A stretch of DNA of 64,000 nucleotides, from assembly GCF_944324995.1 (NCBI RefSeq), contig NZ_CALUYL010000006.1, forward strand, positions 1-64,000, written 5' to 3'. The notes below the pieces were generated by a model. The model was not told the origin of the DNA. It was given only the letters and a program-made list of their open reading frames with translations, and ran no database searches. This stretch comes from an uncultured Mailhella sp. GTDB lineage: Bacteria; Desulfobacterota; Desulfovibrionia; Desulfovibrionales; Desulfovibrionaceae. Positions within the stretch are counted from its first letter, which is position 1, and each line of letters begins with the position of its first letter. A program made the position numbers and the translations under genes. Of this stretch, positions 27,423-36,276 are shown in pieces.

Positions 27423-29060
27423 ATGGGCGCAGAAGAACCATTGCTCCGCGTAGAAGGCGTCGGCAAGGCGTACTTTTCCAACCGGGTGCTCAAAAACGTC
27501 AACTTCACCCTCGGCAAAGGACGCATCCTCGGCCTTGTCGGAGAAAACGGGGCGGGCAAGTCCACCCTGATGAACATCCTTTTCGGCATGCGCGTCATTC
27601 AGGAAACCGGCGGCTATGAAGGAAAAATTCTGATAGACGGAAAGGAAGTGAACTTCCGCAGTCCCATGGACGCGCTCAATGCCGGCATCGGCATGGTGCA
27701 TCAGGAATTCTCCCTCATTCCCGGGTTCACCGTGGCGGAAAACATCGTGCTCAACCGCGAAACGCTGGTGTACAATCCGCTGGTGGAAGCCTTCGGCGAC
27801 CGCCTCACCACCCTCGACCGCGCGTCCATGACGCGCCGCGCCGACGACGCCATCGCCAGACTCAACATCGAGCTCGACAGCTCCACCCCCATTTCCGAAC
27901 TGCCCGTGGGCTACAAGCAGTTCACGGAAATCGCCCGCGAAATCGACAAGAAGGGCACCCGCCTGCTCGTGCTCGACGAACCCACCGCCGTGCTCACCGA
28001 AAGCGAGGCCGACATTCTGCTCGACTCCATGCGCCGTCTGGCCGCGCAGGGCATTTCCATCATCTTCATCTCGCACCGGCTCCAGGAAGTCATGAGCGTG
28101 TGCGACGACATCGTCATTCTGCGCGACGGCGAGGTGGTGCTCCAGACCACGCCCGCCGAAACCAGCGTGCGCCAGATAGCAAGCGCCATGGTGGGCCGCA
28201 AGATCGACCGCGCCGAAGGCGTCGAGGAAGCGCGGGAGCGCTCGAACAAGGTCGTCATGGACATCGAACACCTCTGGGTGGACATGCCCGGCGAAACCGT
28301 GCGCGACGTGAACCTCACCGTGTTCGAGGGCGAAATTCTCGGCATCGGCGGCATGGCCGGTCAGGGCAAGCTCGGCATCGCCAACGGCATCATGGGCCTG
28401 CATCCCGCGGGAGGAAAGGTCACCTTTCACGGCAAGAACGTGGAGCTCAACAATCCCGTCTCGCCGCTTTCCATGGGCATTTCCGCCGTGTCCGAAGATC
28501 GGCGCGGCGTCGGCCTTCTGCTTGAGGAATCCATTGCCTGGAACATCATCTTCACCTCGCTCCAGACGCAGAAGCGCTTTCTCAAGAACTTCGGCCCGCT
28601 GAAAATTCGCGACGAACAGGCCATTGCCGAATGCGCCCGCAAGTACATCCGCGATCTGGAAATCAAATGCACCGGCGAAAAGCAGCTCGTGCAGGAACTT
28701 TCCGGCGGCAATCAGCAGAAGGTGTGCCTCGCCAAGGCCTTTGAAACCAGACCCAAACTGCTCTTCGTGGCCGAGCCCACCCGCGGCATCGACGTAGGCG
28801 CGAAAAAAGTGGTGCTCGACACCCTGAAACGCTACAACCGCGAACACGGCATGACCGTGGTGGTCATTTCCTCCGAACTTGAGGAACTGCGTTCCGTCTG
28901 CGACCGCATCGCCATCATCGACAAGGGAGCCGTGGCGGGCATTCTGCCTGCGAGCACGCCTTCCGAAGCCTTCGGCTATCTGCTCATGGGCGCAGGCGCC
29001 GCCGAGGCCGAAAAGGCCGCCACAGACAATTCCAACGGTACGGAGGCGGCAAGCGCATGA
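27423..29060 (+). CDS. ABC importer ATPase, two fused domains (RbsA/NupO-like)
   Basis: Cytosolic energy-coupling subunit, 545 residues, with two ATPase domains. The N-terminal domain has Walker A GENGAGKST, Walker B LLVLDEPTAVLT and the H-loop FISHRL, with the degenerate signature ELPVGYKQ. The C-terminal domain has a degenerate Walker A (GGMAGQGKLG, Leu after the Lys) but an intact LSGGNQQK signature and EPTRGIDVG. This asymmetry is normal for the ribose/nucleoside class, where one ATP site is catalytic. The last 30 residues are Ala/Glu-rich. The stop overlaps the next gene as ATGA. Confidence 0.95.
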   Translation: MGAEEPLLRVEGVGKAYFSNRVLKNVNFTLGKGRILGLVGENGAGKSTLMNILFGMRVIQETGGYEGKILIDGKEVNFRSPMDALNAGIGMVHQEFSLIPGFTVAENIVLNRETLVYNPLVEAFGDRLTTLDRASMTRRADDAIARLNIELDSSTPISELPVGYKQFTEIAREIDKKGTRLLVLDEPTAVLTESEADILLDSMRRLAAQGISIIFISHRLQEVMSVCDDIVILRDGEVVLQTTPAETSVRQIASAMVGRKIDRAEGVEEARERSNKVVMDIEHLWVDMPGETVRDVNLTVFEGEILGIGGMAGQGKLGIANGIMGLHPAGGKVTFHGKNVELNNPVSPLSMGISAVSEDRRGVGLLLEESIAWNIIFTSLQTQKRFLKNFGPLKIRDEQAIAECARKYIRDLEIKCTGEKQLVQELSGGNQQKVCLAKAFETRPKLLFVAEPTRGIDVGAKKVVLDTLKRYNREHGMTVVVISSELEELRSVCDRIAIIDKGAVAGILPASTPSEAFGYLLMGAGAAEAEKAATDNSNGTEAASA

Positions 29061-30100
29061 ACCGCATCAAGAAATTCATCGAAGAAGCCGGATGGCCCCG
29101 CATTCTCATTGCGGTGTTTCTGGTGATCCTGTTTCTGGTGGCTCCCTTCGTGGGCGTGCCCGTGGACGCCGCCCTCAGCGACACCCTCGTGCGCTTCGGC
29201 ATGAACGGCGTGCTCGTGCTCGCCATGGTGCCCATGGTGCAGTCCGGCTGCGGACTCAACTTCGGCCTGCCGCTCGGCATCATCGCCGGCCTGCTCGGCG
29301 CGGTCACCAGTGTGGAACTCGAAGCCAGAGGCATTCCCGGCGTATTCGCGGCCATGGCCATCGCCACGCCCATCGCCGTGATTCTCGGCTGGGGATACGG
29401 ACTGCTGCTCAACAAGGTCAAGGGCGAAGAAATGATGATCGCCACCTACGTGGGCTTCTCCTCCGTGGCGTTCATGTGCATCATGTGGCTCGTGCTGCCC
29501 TATTCCAGCTCGAACATGGTGTGGGGCTACGCGGGCGTGGGCCTGCGCACCACCGTGTCGGTGGAAGAGTTCTGGCAGCGCGCCATCAGCGACATCGCCG
29601 CCTTCAACATCGGCGAATCCTTCTACTTCCCCACCGGCATGTTCCTGTTCTTCCTGCTGCTGTGCGGCCTCATGTGGATTTTCATGCGCACCCGCACCGG
29701 CACGGCCATGACCACCGTGGGCTCCAATCCCGAATACGCCCGCGCGAGCGGCGTGAACATCAACCGCATGCGCACCCTTTCGGTCATTCTCTCCACCTGG
29801 CTCGGCGCGCTCGGCATCATCGTCTATGAGCAGAGCTTCGGCTTCATTCAGCTCTACATGGGCCCGTTCATGATGGCCTTCCCGGCCGTGGCCGCCCTGC
29901 TCATCGGCGGCGCTTCCGTGAAAAAGGCCTCCATCATCAACGTTATCGTGGGCACGTTCCTCTTCCAGGGCATACTGACCATGACGCCTTCGGTCATCAA
30001 CAGCATGCTGCAGACCGACATGTCCGAAGTCATCCGCATCATCGTGTCCAACGGCATGATTCTCTACGCCCTGACCCGTGTGACAAAGGTAAGATCATGA
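29057..30100 (+). CDS. ABC importer permease, first subunit (BPD_transp_2)
   Basis: Inner-membrane permease of 347 residues with about 9-10 helices, of the branched-chain amino acid/ribose/nucleoside class. Characteristic pieces are LNFGLPLGIIAGLLG and the coupling-helix region with MRTRTGTAMTTVGSNPEYARASGVN. It overlaps both neighbours by 4 bases (ATGA), so the three proteins are translationally coupled. It is NupP-like: two different permease subunits form the channel with the next protein. There is no signal peptide. Confidence 0.93.
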   Translation: MNRIKKFIEEAGWPRILIAVFLVILFLVAPFVGVPVDAALSDTLVRFGMNGVLVLAMVPMVQSGCGLNFGLPLGIIAGLLGAVTSVELEARGIPGVFAAMAIATPIAVILGWGYGLLLNKVKGEEMMIATYVGFSSVAFMCIMWLVLPYSSSNMVWGYAGVGLRTTVSVEEFWQRAISDIAAFNIGESFYFPTGMFLFFLLLCGLMWIFMRTRTGTAMTTVGSNPEYARASGVNINRMRTLSVILSTWLGALGIIVYEQSFGFIQLYMGPFMMAFPAVAALLIGGASVKKASIINVIVGTFLFQGILTMTPSVINSMLQTDMSEVIRIIVSNGMILYALTRVTKVRS

Positions 30101-31209
30101 AAAGCTCGTCCGGCGGCAATGCCGTCACACTCTTCTGCATGCGCAACGCCGTGCCCATCGTCTTTCTGCTGGTGAGCGCCATTGGCATCTACTATTCCCA
30201 GTTTACGGCCGAGTACCTGATTCAGGAAATGCTCACCAGACTCGCCAGAAACTCCTTCCTCGTGCTCTCGCTGCTCATTCCCATCATGGCGGGCATGGGC
30301 CTCAACTTCGGCATGGTGCTCGGCGCCATGGCCGGTCAGATAGGACTCATCTTCATCAGCGACTGGAACGTCTCCGGCCTGTACGGCATGACCCTCGCCG
30401 CCCTCATCGCCACCCCGCTCGCCATCCTCTTCGGCTGGATGTGCGGCGTGGTGCTCAACAAGGCCCGCGGCCGTGAAATGGTCACCTCGTACATTCTCGG
30501 CTTCTTCATGAACGGCGTGTATCAGCTCGCGGTGCTCTACGGATTCGGCAGCCTCGTGCCCATCCTGAACCCCGAACTCGTGCTCTCCCGCGGCTACGGC
30601 ATCCGCAACGTGACCAATCTCGACAACATCCGCGGCTCGCTCGACAACGCCATCGAGCTCGACATCATGGGCATACACGTGCCGCTCGCCACGTTCCTGC
30701 TCATCGCCGTGTTCTGCCTGTTCATCGTGTGGTTCCGCCGCACCAAGCTCGGCCAGGACATGCGCGCCACCGGTCAGGATCTTTCCGTGGCCCACGCCGC
30801 GGGCATTCCGGTCATGCGCACCCGCATCATTTCCATCGTCATCTCCACCGTGCTCGCCGCCTACGGTCAGATCATCTTCCTGCAGAACGTGGGCACTCTG
30901 AACACCTACAACAGCCACGAACAGGCCGGCGTGTTCGCCATCGCCTCCCTGCTCGTGGGCGGCGCCACCGTGGCGCGCGCGTCCATCGTCAACGTGTTCA
31001 CGGGCGTGCTGCTCTTCCACCTCATGTTCGTGGTGTCTCCCATGGCGGGCAAGTATCTGGTGGGCGACGCGCAGATCGGCGAATACTTCCGCGTGTTCGT
31101 GTGCTACGCCATCATTTCCCTTGCGCTGGTGCTGCACGCCTGGCGTCGCCACGCCGACAAGGAACGCGCCCGCGCAGCCCTGCGCGGCGAATCCGGAGGT
31201 GCCGCATGA
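30097..31209 (+). CDS. ABC importer permease, second subunit (BPD_transp_2)
   Basis: Inner-membrane permease of 370 residues with about 10 helices, homologous to the preceding protein. It has GLNFGMVLGAMAGQIGL, and the coupling region VWFRRTKLGQDMRATGQDLSVAHAAGI. The C-terminal 25 residues are Arg/Ala-rich and cytosolic (WRRHADKERARAALRGE). Its stop overlaps the start of the following small gene as ATGA. The heteromeric pair is like NupP-NupQ of nucleoside importers, but the binding protein is not of the BMP/PnrA type, so the substrate cannot be deduced. Confidence 0.93.
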   Translation: MKSSSGGNAVTLFCMRNAVPIVFLLVSAIGIYYSQFTAEYLIQEMLTRLARNSFLVLSLLIPIMAGMGLNFGMVLGAMAGQIGLIFISDWNVSGLYGMTLAALIATPLAILFGWMCGVVLNKARGREMVTSYILGFFMNGVYQLAVLYGFGSLVPILNPELVLSRGYGIRNVTNLDNIRGSLDNAIELDIMGIHVPLATFLLIAVFCLFIVWFRRTKLGQDMRATGQDLSVAHAAGIPVMRTRIISIVISTVLAAYGQIIFLQNVGTLNTYNSHEQAGVFAIASLLVGGATVARASIVNVFTGVLLFHLMFVVSPMAGKYLVGDAQIGEYFRVFVCYAIISLALVLHAWRRHADKERARAALRGESGGAA

Positions 31210-31601
31210 GAGAGCTCCCCAACCGCAGACGCGTCATTCTCAAGCATGTTCTCGTCAACTGCGTGCTTGTTCTGCTGCTCATCGGTCTCGGCGCGTGGTG
31301 CTACGTGCAGGGCAAGACCTACAAGCTTTCGCTCGGCAACTACGCCTTCACCGGTCAGGACGGTCAGGAACATCCGGCGCTGGAAGCCGTGGAAGTGTTC
31401 ATCGACGACAAGGAGCCCGTGTTCCTGCTGGAAGACGACAGCGGCACCGGCGAAGCCACGGGACGACAGCACACCATGGTCATCAAGCTCCTGGACGAAA
31501 ACGACAAGCCCATCGAAAGCCGCACGCTCAAGTTCAGCGTGGCGGATCTCGACGACGATCTGGACGTGAACGTGGCCGAATTCTGGCTGCGGGCCAAATA
31601 A
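31206..31601 (+). CDS. Membrane-anchored accessory protein of the ABC importer
   Basis: A 131-residue protein that I cannot name with certainty; small proteins of this kind recur next to DUF3798 transporters. A basic N-terminus (MRELPNRRRVILK) precedes one membrane segment at about residues 13-35, and about 95 residues then face the periplasm, probably as a beta-rich domain (EVFIDDKEPVFLLEDD, HTMVIKLLDEND). There is no lipobox, and the segment has no clear cleavage site. The ATGA overlap with the second permease gene shows that it belongs to the transport complex, perhaps helping docking of the binding protein. Confidence 0.85.
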   Translation: MRELPNRRRVILKHVLVNCVLVLLLIGLGAWCYVQGKTYKLSLGNYAFTGQDGQEHPALEAVEVFIDDKEPVFLLEDDSGTGEATGRQHTMVIKLLDENDKPIESRTLKFSVADLDDDLDVNVAEFWLRAK

Positions 31602-31623
31602 CGCTTCGCCGACGGCAAAGCAG

Positions 31624-31664
31624 AAACGCGGCGTTTTCCCAAAAAAGGAACGCCGCGTTTTTTT
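31624..31664 (+). terminator. Terminator of the ABC importer operon
   Basis: A 12-bp stem (AAACGCGGCGTT with AACGCCGCGTTT) and a following T-run end the operon 22 bases past the last stop codon. Confidence 0.85.
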
Positions 31665-32324
31665 GCGCCCCGCGCGCGGCGATGCCGAGCCTGACGTACT
31701 GCTCCGAGAGTCAGGAAGCACAGCCCGCGCCCCGGGCGACTTTTCCTGCCCGCTCTTGCCGCGGAGGGGCTTCGCTGCACCACCTTTCCTGCGCCCTCTT
31801 CGTCGTGCCGTCTTCCTGATCTTCTTCCTGACCGTCTCCGTTGCACCGTCGGCCTTCGTGCGACACCTTGCACCGACGATTTCCCGCCCGCGCATTGCAG
31901 ACTTCCTCACGGCTGCGCCCTTGCCGCCCTGCCGCATTTGCCGAATGCTTCCCCGCCGCTCATGCTGCTCCTGCCCGGCAGAACGCCCGTCTCTCCCTTC
32001 TCCGCAGGCCGGGGACATTCTGCGGAACTTCCGCCATGAGCACGCCGTCCACAAAGCCGTCCCGCCTGCCGCAGGTCATCCGCCCGCAACGCCCGGCCTC
32101 TTGCGCCGTCGCCTCCGCCGATACGCCGTCGCGTCGCCCCGAGCCTCCCGCAAACGCGCTTCCCAAAGACTCGCCCGCGCACGTTCCCGTCGCGCCATCC
32201 GAAAGTCACCACCAACGCGTCTCCCGTTTTCAACGTCGCGCCACGCAGCAAAGTCTGCCGCCAAAAGTCCGCAAACGACAAACTCCCGCCCTTCGGCGCT
32301 TTTCCCTCAACACCGCCGCAGGGC
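31665..32324. other. 660-base intergenic region without a supported gene
   Basis: Reading frames on both strands are open but have poor codon use and low-complexity products. On the minus strand from about 32281 to 31960 two frames together give a passage that looks somewhat protein-like (SFADFWRQTLL..., then after a frame change DGFVDGVLMAEVPQNVP), which might be a decayed gene; the support is weak. Confidence 0.4.
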
Positions 32325-32351
32325 GAAAAAAAAGGGGGGAATCATCCCCCC
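32325..32351 (-). terminator. Terminator after ftsY
   Basis: On the minus strand GGGGGG and CCCCCC arms around a short A/T loop are followed by eight T, about 50 bases past the ftsY stop codon. Confidence 0.8.
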
Positions 32352-32401
32352 TTCGTGTCATCGCTTTCAGCGCGTCGCAATCCACGATTGCGCGGCAGGA
32401 A

Positions 32402-34051
32402 CTATTCGTCTCTGCCGAGCAACGCACGCGCAAAGTCGTGCGGATCGAACGGACGCAGATCCTCCATTTTTTCGCCGAGGCCCACAAAGGTGATGGGCAG
32501 CTCGAACTGACTGGCCACGGCCAGCGCCACGCCGCCCTTGGCCGTGCCGTCGAGCTTGGTGAGAATGATTTCGTTCACGCCGCTCGTGTCCTTGAACATC
32601 CTGGTCTGCTGGAGCGCGTTCTGGCCCGTGGTGGCGTCGATGACGAGAATGGTGCGGTGCGGCGCTCCGGGGAGCTTGCGTTCCACCACCATGCGAATCT
32701 TGTGCAGTTCGTCCATGAGGTTGGACTTGGTGTGCAGACGTCCGGCCGTGTCGATGAACAGCACGTCGTAGCCGCCCTGCATGGCCTTGTCCATGGCCTC
32801 AAAGGCCACGGCCGCCGGATCGGCTCCCATGCCCTTGGCGTGGAAGTCCGCGCCGATGCGCCGGGCCCACACTTCAAGCTGTTCCACGGCCGCCGCGCGG
32901 AAGGTGTCGGCCGCGGCAATGAGCACCTTCTTGCCCTGCATCTTGGCCCGATAGGCCAGCTTGGCAATGGTGGTGGTCTTGCCCACGCCGTTCACGCCCA
33001 CCATGAGAATGACTTCCGGCGGATTCACCGCGGCGATGCGCCGGGGCGTTTTGAAAATGGCCTCCACTTCCTGTTCCAGCAGAGGCATGAGCCCGTCGGG
33101 CGTGGTCACGCCCTCCGCGCGGGAGCGATCCTTCAGGCGACGCACCAGGGCCAGCGAGGGCTCCGCGCCCATGTCGGCCATGATGAACAGCTCTTCCATT
33201 TCGTCCCAGAATTCCGCGGTGAGCTCGGTATGTCCGGCCATAAGCGCGGAAAGCCCCTGTCCGAAGCGGGCGCGGGTGCGCGCAAGACCGTTCTGCAGCT
33301 TGGCAAACAGCCGGTCGCGTTCGTCTTCCTCGTCCTCCATGTCGAGGGCAAGGGCCAGACGATACTGAAGTTCCGAACGGAAGTCCTCCAGCCAATGATA
33401 TTCCATGCGGTCGAGCCAGCCGCGGAAGTCGTCCAGAAACTCGCGGGCTTCGTTTTCCGGAGTTTCCAGCGCGCGGAGCAGAAAGGCAAGGCGCTTCCAC
33501 AGAAGGTCGTCCGCCTCCTCCACGCCGTCCAGCACCACGGCCAGCCACGCGGAAAGCTTGGGCTCCGCCTGACGCAGCGCCAGCGTGAGGGCTTCTTCCT
33601 CTTCGGAACGCGCCGTCGGCGCAGCGGCAGACGCCGCCTCGTCCTTCGTCCGGGCCGCGGCCTCAGCCTTCGGCTCCTCGCGTTCAGCCGTCTTTTCCGG
33701 CGCGGCATCGGGCGTCGGCGCTTGTTCAGCTTCCGCAGCTTCGGCAGGCTCCGCCGTCTCTTCGACTTCGGCGTCTGCCTTCTCCTCAGCAGGCTCGCTT
33801 TCGGCCATTGCCGGAGATTCGGCCTCCTGCGCTTCCGGCGCTTCTTCCGAGGCCGGAGCGCCTACAGACGCTTCCTGCTCCTCCGGCTCCTGCGTTGCGG
33901 AAGGCTTGGCTTCTTCCTGCTCCGATTCAGCCGGCTTTTCTGCGACAACCTGCGCCGCCTCGTCTTTGGGAGTCTCGGTTTTGGCGGCGTCGGCCTCTCC
34001 GGCGTGACCTCCTCCGGAGAAAAACTTTTTAACGGCGGAGAAAAATCCCAT
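32402..34051 (-). CDS. ftsY: Signal recognition particle receptor FtsY
   Basis: SRP receptor GTPase that docks ribosomes making membrane proteins. The NG domain occupies about residues 235-549 with GVNGVGKTTTIAK (G1, near 351), DTFRAAAVEQL, DTAGRLHTKSNLM (G3) and ILTKLDGTAKGG (G4). The first about 230 residues are an Ala/Glu/Pro-rich acidic A domain, long compared with most FtsY, beginning with an amphipathic MGFFSAVKKFFSGG that fits membrane binding. It lies 15 bases after the lytic transglycosylase gene on the same strand. The A domain has base composition drift typical of low-complexity sequence. Confidence 0.96.
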   Translation of the reverse strand: MGFFSAVKKFFSGGGHAGEADAAKTETPKDEAAQVVAEKPAESEQEEAKPSATQEPEEQEASVGAPASEEAPEAQEAESPAMAESEPAEEKADAEVEETAEPAEAAEAEQAPTPDAAPEKTAEREEPKAEAAARTKDEAASAAAPTARSEEEEALTLALRQAEPKLSAWLAVVLDGVEEADDLLWKRLAFLLRALETPENEAREFLDDFRGWLDRMEYHWLEDFRSELQYRLALALDMEDEEDERDRLFAKLQNGLARTRARFGQGLSALMAGHTELTAEFWDEMEELFIMADMGAEPSLALVRRLKDRSRAEGVTTPDGLMPLLEQEVEAIFKTPRRIAAVNPPEVILMVGVNGVGKTTTIAKLAYRAKMQGKKVLIAAADTFRAAAVEQLEVWARRIGADFHAKGMGADPAAVAFEAMDKAMQGGYDVLFIDTAGRLHTKSNLMDELHKIRMVVERKLPGAPHRTILVIDATTGQNALQQTRMFKDTSGVNEIILTKLDGTAKGGVALAVASQFELPITFVGLGEKMEDLRPFDPHDFARALLGRDE

Positions 34052-34066
34052 GCTTCACCTCTGCTC

Positions 34067-35992
34067 CTACTTATTGCGAATAACCTTGACGGTATCGCCC
34101 ACCTTGACGCGGGTGGACTGATCCATGCCGTTGAGAGCCAGAAGCTCCATGGGCTTCATATTGAACTTGCGGGAAATGCTCCACAGCGTTTCTCCGTTCT
34201 GCACGCTGTATTCGGCAATGCTGCTCGCGCTTTTGCGCGCGGGAGCCTGCGCCTGAACGCGCCGCGCGGGAGAGGCCTGGCGCGTGTTGTTCTGCGCCAC
34301 GGCGGTGGTCTTTCCGGCGGGAATCTTCAGCACCTGGCCGGGCGAGAGACTGCCGAGGGCGTCCGCGCCGCCGTTGACGGCGGCAAGTTCGGCAAAGCTG
34401 ATGTTGTACTTGCGGGAAATGGCGTAGGCGGTTTCGCCGGACTGCACAGTGTGCGAGGCGAGGCTCGGCGCGGAACGCCTTGCGGGCGCGGAACGCCTTG
34501 CGGGCGCGGACCTGGATGCCACGGCGACGGGCGCGGAAAGACGAATGACCTGCCCCACTCTCAGGGTGTCCAGCTTGTCGGCGCCGCCGTTGGCCGCGTA
34601 CAGATCGTCGAGATCCATGTCGTACTTGCGGGCGATGGCCGTGAGCGTGTCGCCGCTCTGCACCTTGTAGGTGGCGGGCACGCTGCGCACGGAGGAACGG
34701 CGTCCCTTGAGCTCGGCCAGCGCGCTGGAGGCGTGATCGCCGCCCTTCGACGCGCTCACGGACGTGCGGCGGCCGGAATTGGAAGCGATGGCCGTGTCGC
34801 GCGAAGGCGCGGCGGGCACGACGGCGGGGAGATTTTTGCCGTTGACGGGCAAACGCAGCTGACTGCCGCGCTTCAGCGATCCGGGATTGAGCTGTTTGAT
34901 GACGGAAGCGGGCACGCCGGTGCGGGAACTCACCTTGGCGTAGGTATCGCCGCGGCGCACGGTGTAGTAGCGCCAGCCGGCTCCGGAAACCGTGCCGCTC
35001 AGCACGCGTCTGGCAAGAGCTTCCTTGTTGCGCGGCACGTACGCGGTGGACGTGCGTCCCGCAGGAGAGATGGAGCGCAGAAAATGCGGATTATAGGCCT
35101 GAAATTCCTTCCAGTTCATGCCGAGGCGACGGCTCAGTTCCACAAGGTCGGTGGCGGATCTGACCGATACCGGAGACACGGGAAGCAGCACGGGATGCTC
35201 GTCGTCGGGCGAGGAAGGCTGAAGTCCCAGCGTTTCGGCGTTGCGCATGATCTTGGAAATGGCAAGGAAGCGGGGCACGTAGAGCGCCGTTTCCTCGCGA
35301 AGCTGGAGCTTGTAGTCGAGGGTGTCGTTTTTCTGAATGATTTCGTGGAGCTTATTGGCTCCCGTCGCTTCCTTGGCGCGGCCTATCTTGCCTTCGCCGC
35401 CGTTGTAGGAAGCCACGGCGAGATGCCAGTCGTGGAAAATGTCGTAGAGGCGGGCGAGGTAGCTTGCCGCCGCTTCGGTGGAGCGGTACGGATCGCGGCG
35501 TTCATCCATCCACCAGTCCTGACGCAGGCCGTAGGAACGGCCCGTGGAGGAAATGAACTGCCACATGCCCACGGCGTTGGAGCGGGACACGGCCATGGGA
35601 TTGTAGCCGCTTTCCAGATAGGCGAGATAGGCGAGATCTTCGGGGAGTCCGCGTGAACGGAACACGCTCTTGGTGTAGTTCAGATAGGGAATGCTGTTGC
35701 GCAGGAAGTTTTCCATGGTTCCCCGGCGTTCGCGCGAGTACTTCACGAAGTGATAGCGCACCTGCCGTTCCATGCCCGGGCTCAGATTTCTGTCCAGCTT
35801 GGAGGTGCTGGAATACGCCTTTTTCTCGGCGGAAGTGAGGGAGGAAAGAGAACCCAGATCCACGGCTTCCTGCCGGGCTTGGGACGCCAGCAGGTCCGGG
35901 GATTCCACCGTCTGCTGTTTGCCGCAGGCGGAAAGCATCATCAGCACTGCCATTCCCGCAAGGGGAAGGCAGCACAGTTTGCCAATTTTCAT
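34067..35992 (-). CDS. mltD: Lytic transglycosylase lipoprotein with LysM repeats (MltD-like)
   Basis: Outer-membrane lipoprotein, 641 residues, that cleaves peptidoglycan glycan strands to 1,6-anhydro products. A signal peptide ends at the lipobox LSAC (Cys23). The lysozyme-like domain (about residues 105-270) has the catalytic Glu in YLESGYNP, followed by AVGMWQFISSTGRSYGL and VASYNGGEG. Four LysM modules follow, near residues 345, 445, 520 and 590 (for example YKVQSGDTLTAIARKYDM), joined by Ala/Arg/Ser-rich linkers. A linker (SAPARR repeats) is encoded by an 18-base tandem repeat. It lies just upstream of ftsY in the same direction. Confidence 0.93.
   Translation of the reverse strand: MKIGKLCCLPLAGMAVLMMLSACGKQQTVESPDLLASQARQEAVDLGSLSSLTSAEKKAYSSTSKLDRNLSPGMERQVRYHFVKYSRERRGTMENFLRNSIPYLNYTKSVFRSRGLPEDLAYLAYLESGYNPMAVSRSNAVGMWQFISSTGRSYGLRQDWWMDERRDPYRSTEAAASYLARLYDIFHDWHLAVASYNGGEGKIGRAKEATGANKLHEIIQKNDTLDYKLQLREETALYVPRFLAISKIMRNAETLGLQPSSPDDEHPVLLPVSPVSVRSATDLVELSRRLGMNWKEFQAYNPHFLRSISPAGRTSTAYVPRNKEALARRVLSGTVSGAGWRYYTVRRGDTYAKVSSRTGVPASVIKQLNPGSLKRGSQLRLPVNGKNLPAVVPAAPSRDTAIASNSGRRTSVSASKGGDHASSALAELKGRRSSVRSVPATYKVQSGDTLTAIARKYDMDLDDLYAANGGADKLDTLRVGQVIRLSAPVAVASRSAPARRSAPARRSAPSLASHTVQSGETAYAISRKYNISFAELAAVNGGADALGSLSPGQVLKIPAGKTTAVAQNNTRQASPARRVQAQAPARKSASSIAEYSVQNGETLWSISRKFNMKPMELLALNGMDQSTRVKVGDTVKVIRNK
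34468..34503. repeat. 18-base tandem repeat, two full copies plus a partial one
   Basis: The 18-base unit GCGCGGAACGCCTTGCGG occurs at 34468-34485 and 34486-34503, followed by a partial third copy. In the transglycosylase it encodes the six residues SAPARR repeated in a linker between LysM modules. Confidence 0.85.
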
Positions 35993-36276
35993 GTCAGCGC
36001 TCCATCATGTGGACTTGCATCTCGAACAAAAGCAGGATACCAGCCAGAGAGCACGTTGCAAAAACATGCCCCGAAGGCCGAAAAAAACACATGCCCGCAG
36101 ACCGGAAACACGTCGGTTTTCCAGAACAGGCGGGCGACCGGGGAAAAGAAACAGGAATGTTTCCCGCGACCTGCTCCCAATAAGGGGCAAGAATACCTTG
36201 AAAAGGGCGGAGATTCAATCGGCCGCGACCGCCCCATGCCCGATTTTTTAACGTTATCCAGCGGAAATAACTTATA

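Noticed and set aside
28879..29829. 316-codon plus-strand frame overlapping the ATPase and first permease genes
   Set aside because: Frame-shifted shadow; the ATGA-coupled permease gene in the other frame has all family features.
31841..35656. 1271-codon open frame on the plus strand opposite ftsY and the transglycosylase gene
   Set aside because: It is antisense to two certain genes, its product is His/Arg/Gly-rich without domain motifs, and such frames arise from high third-position G+C on the other strand.
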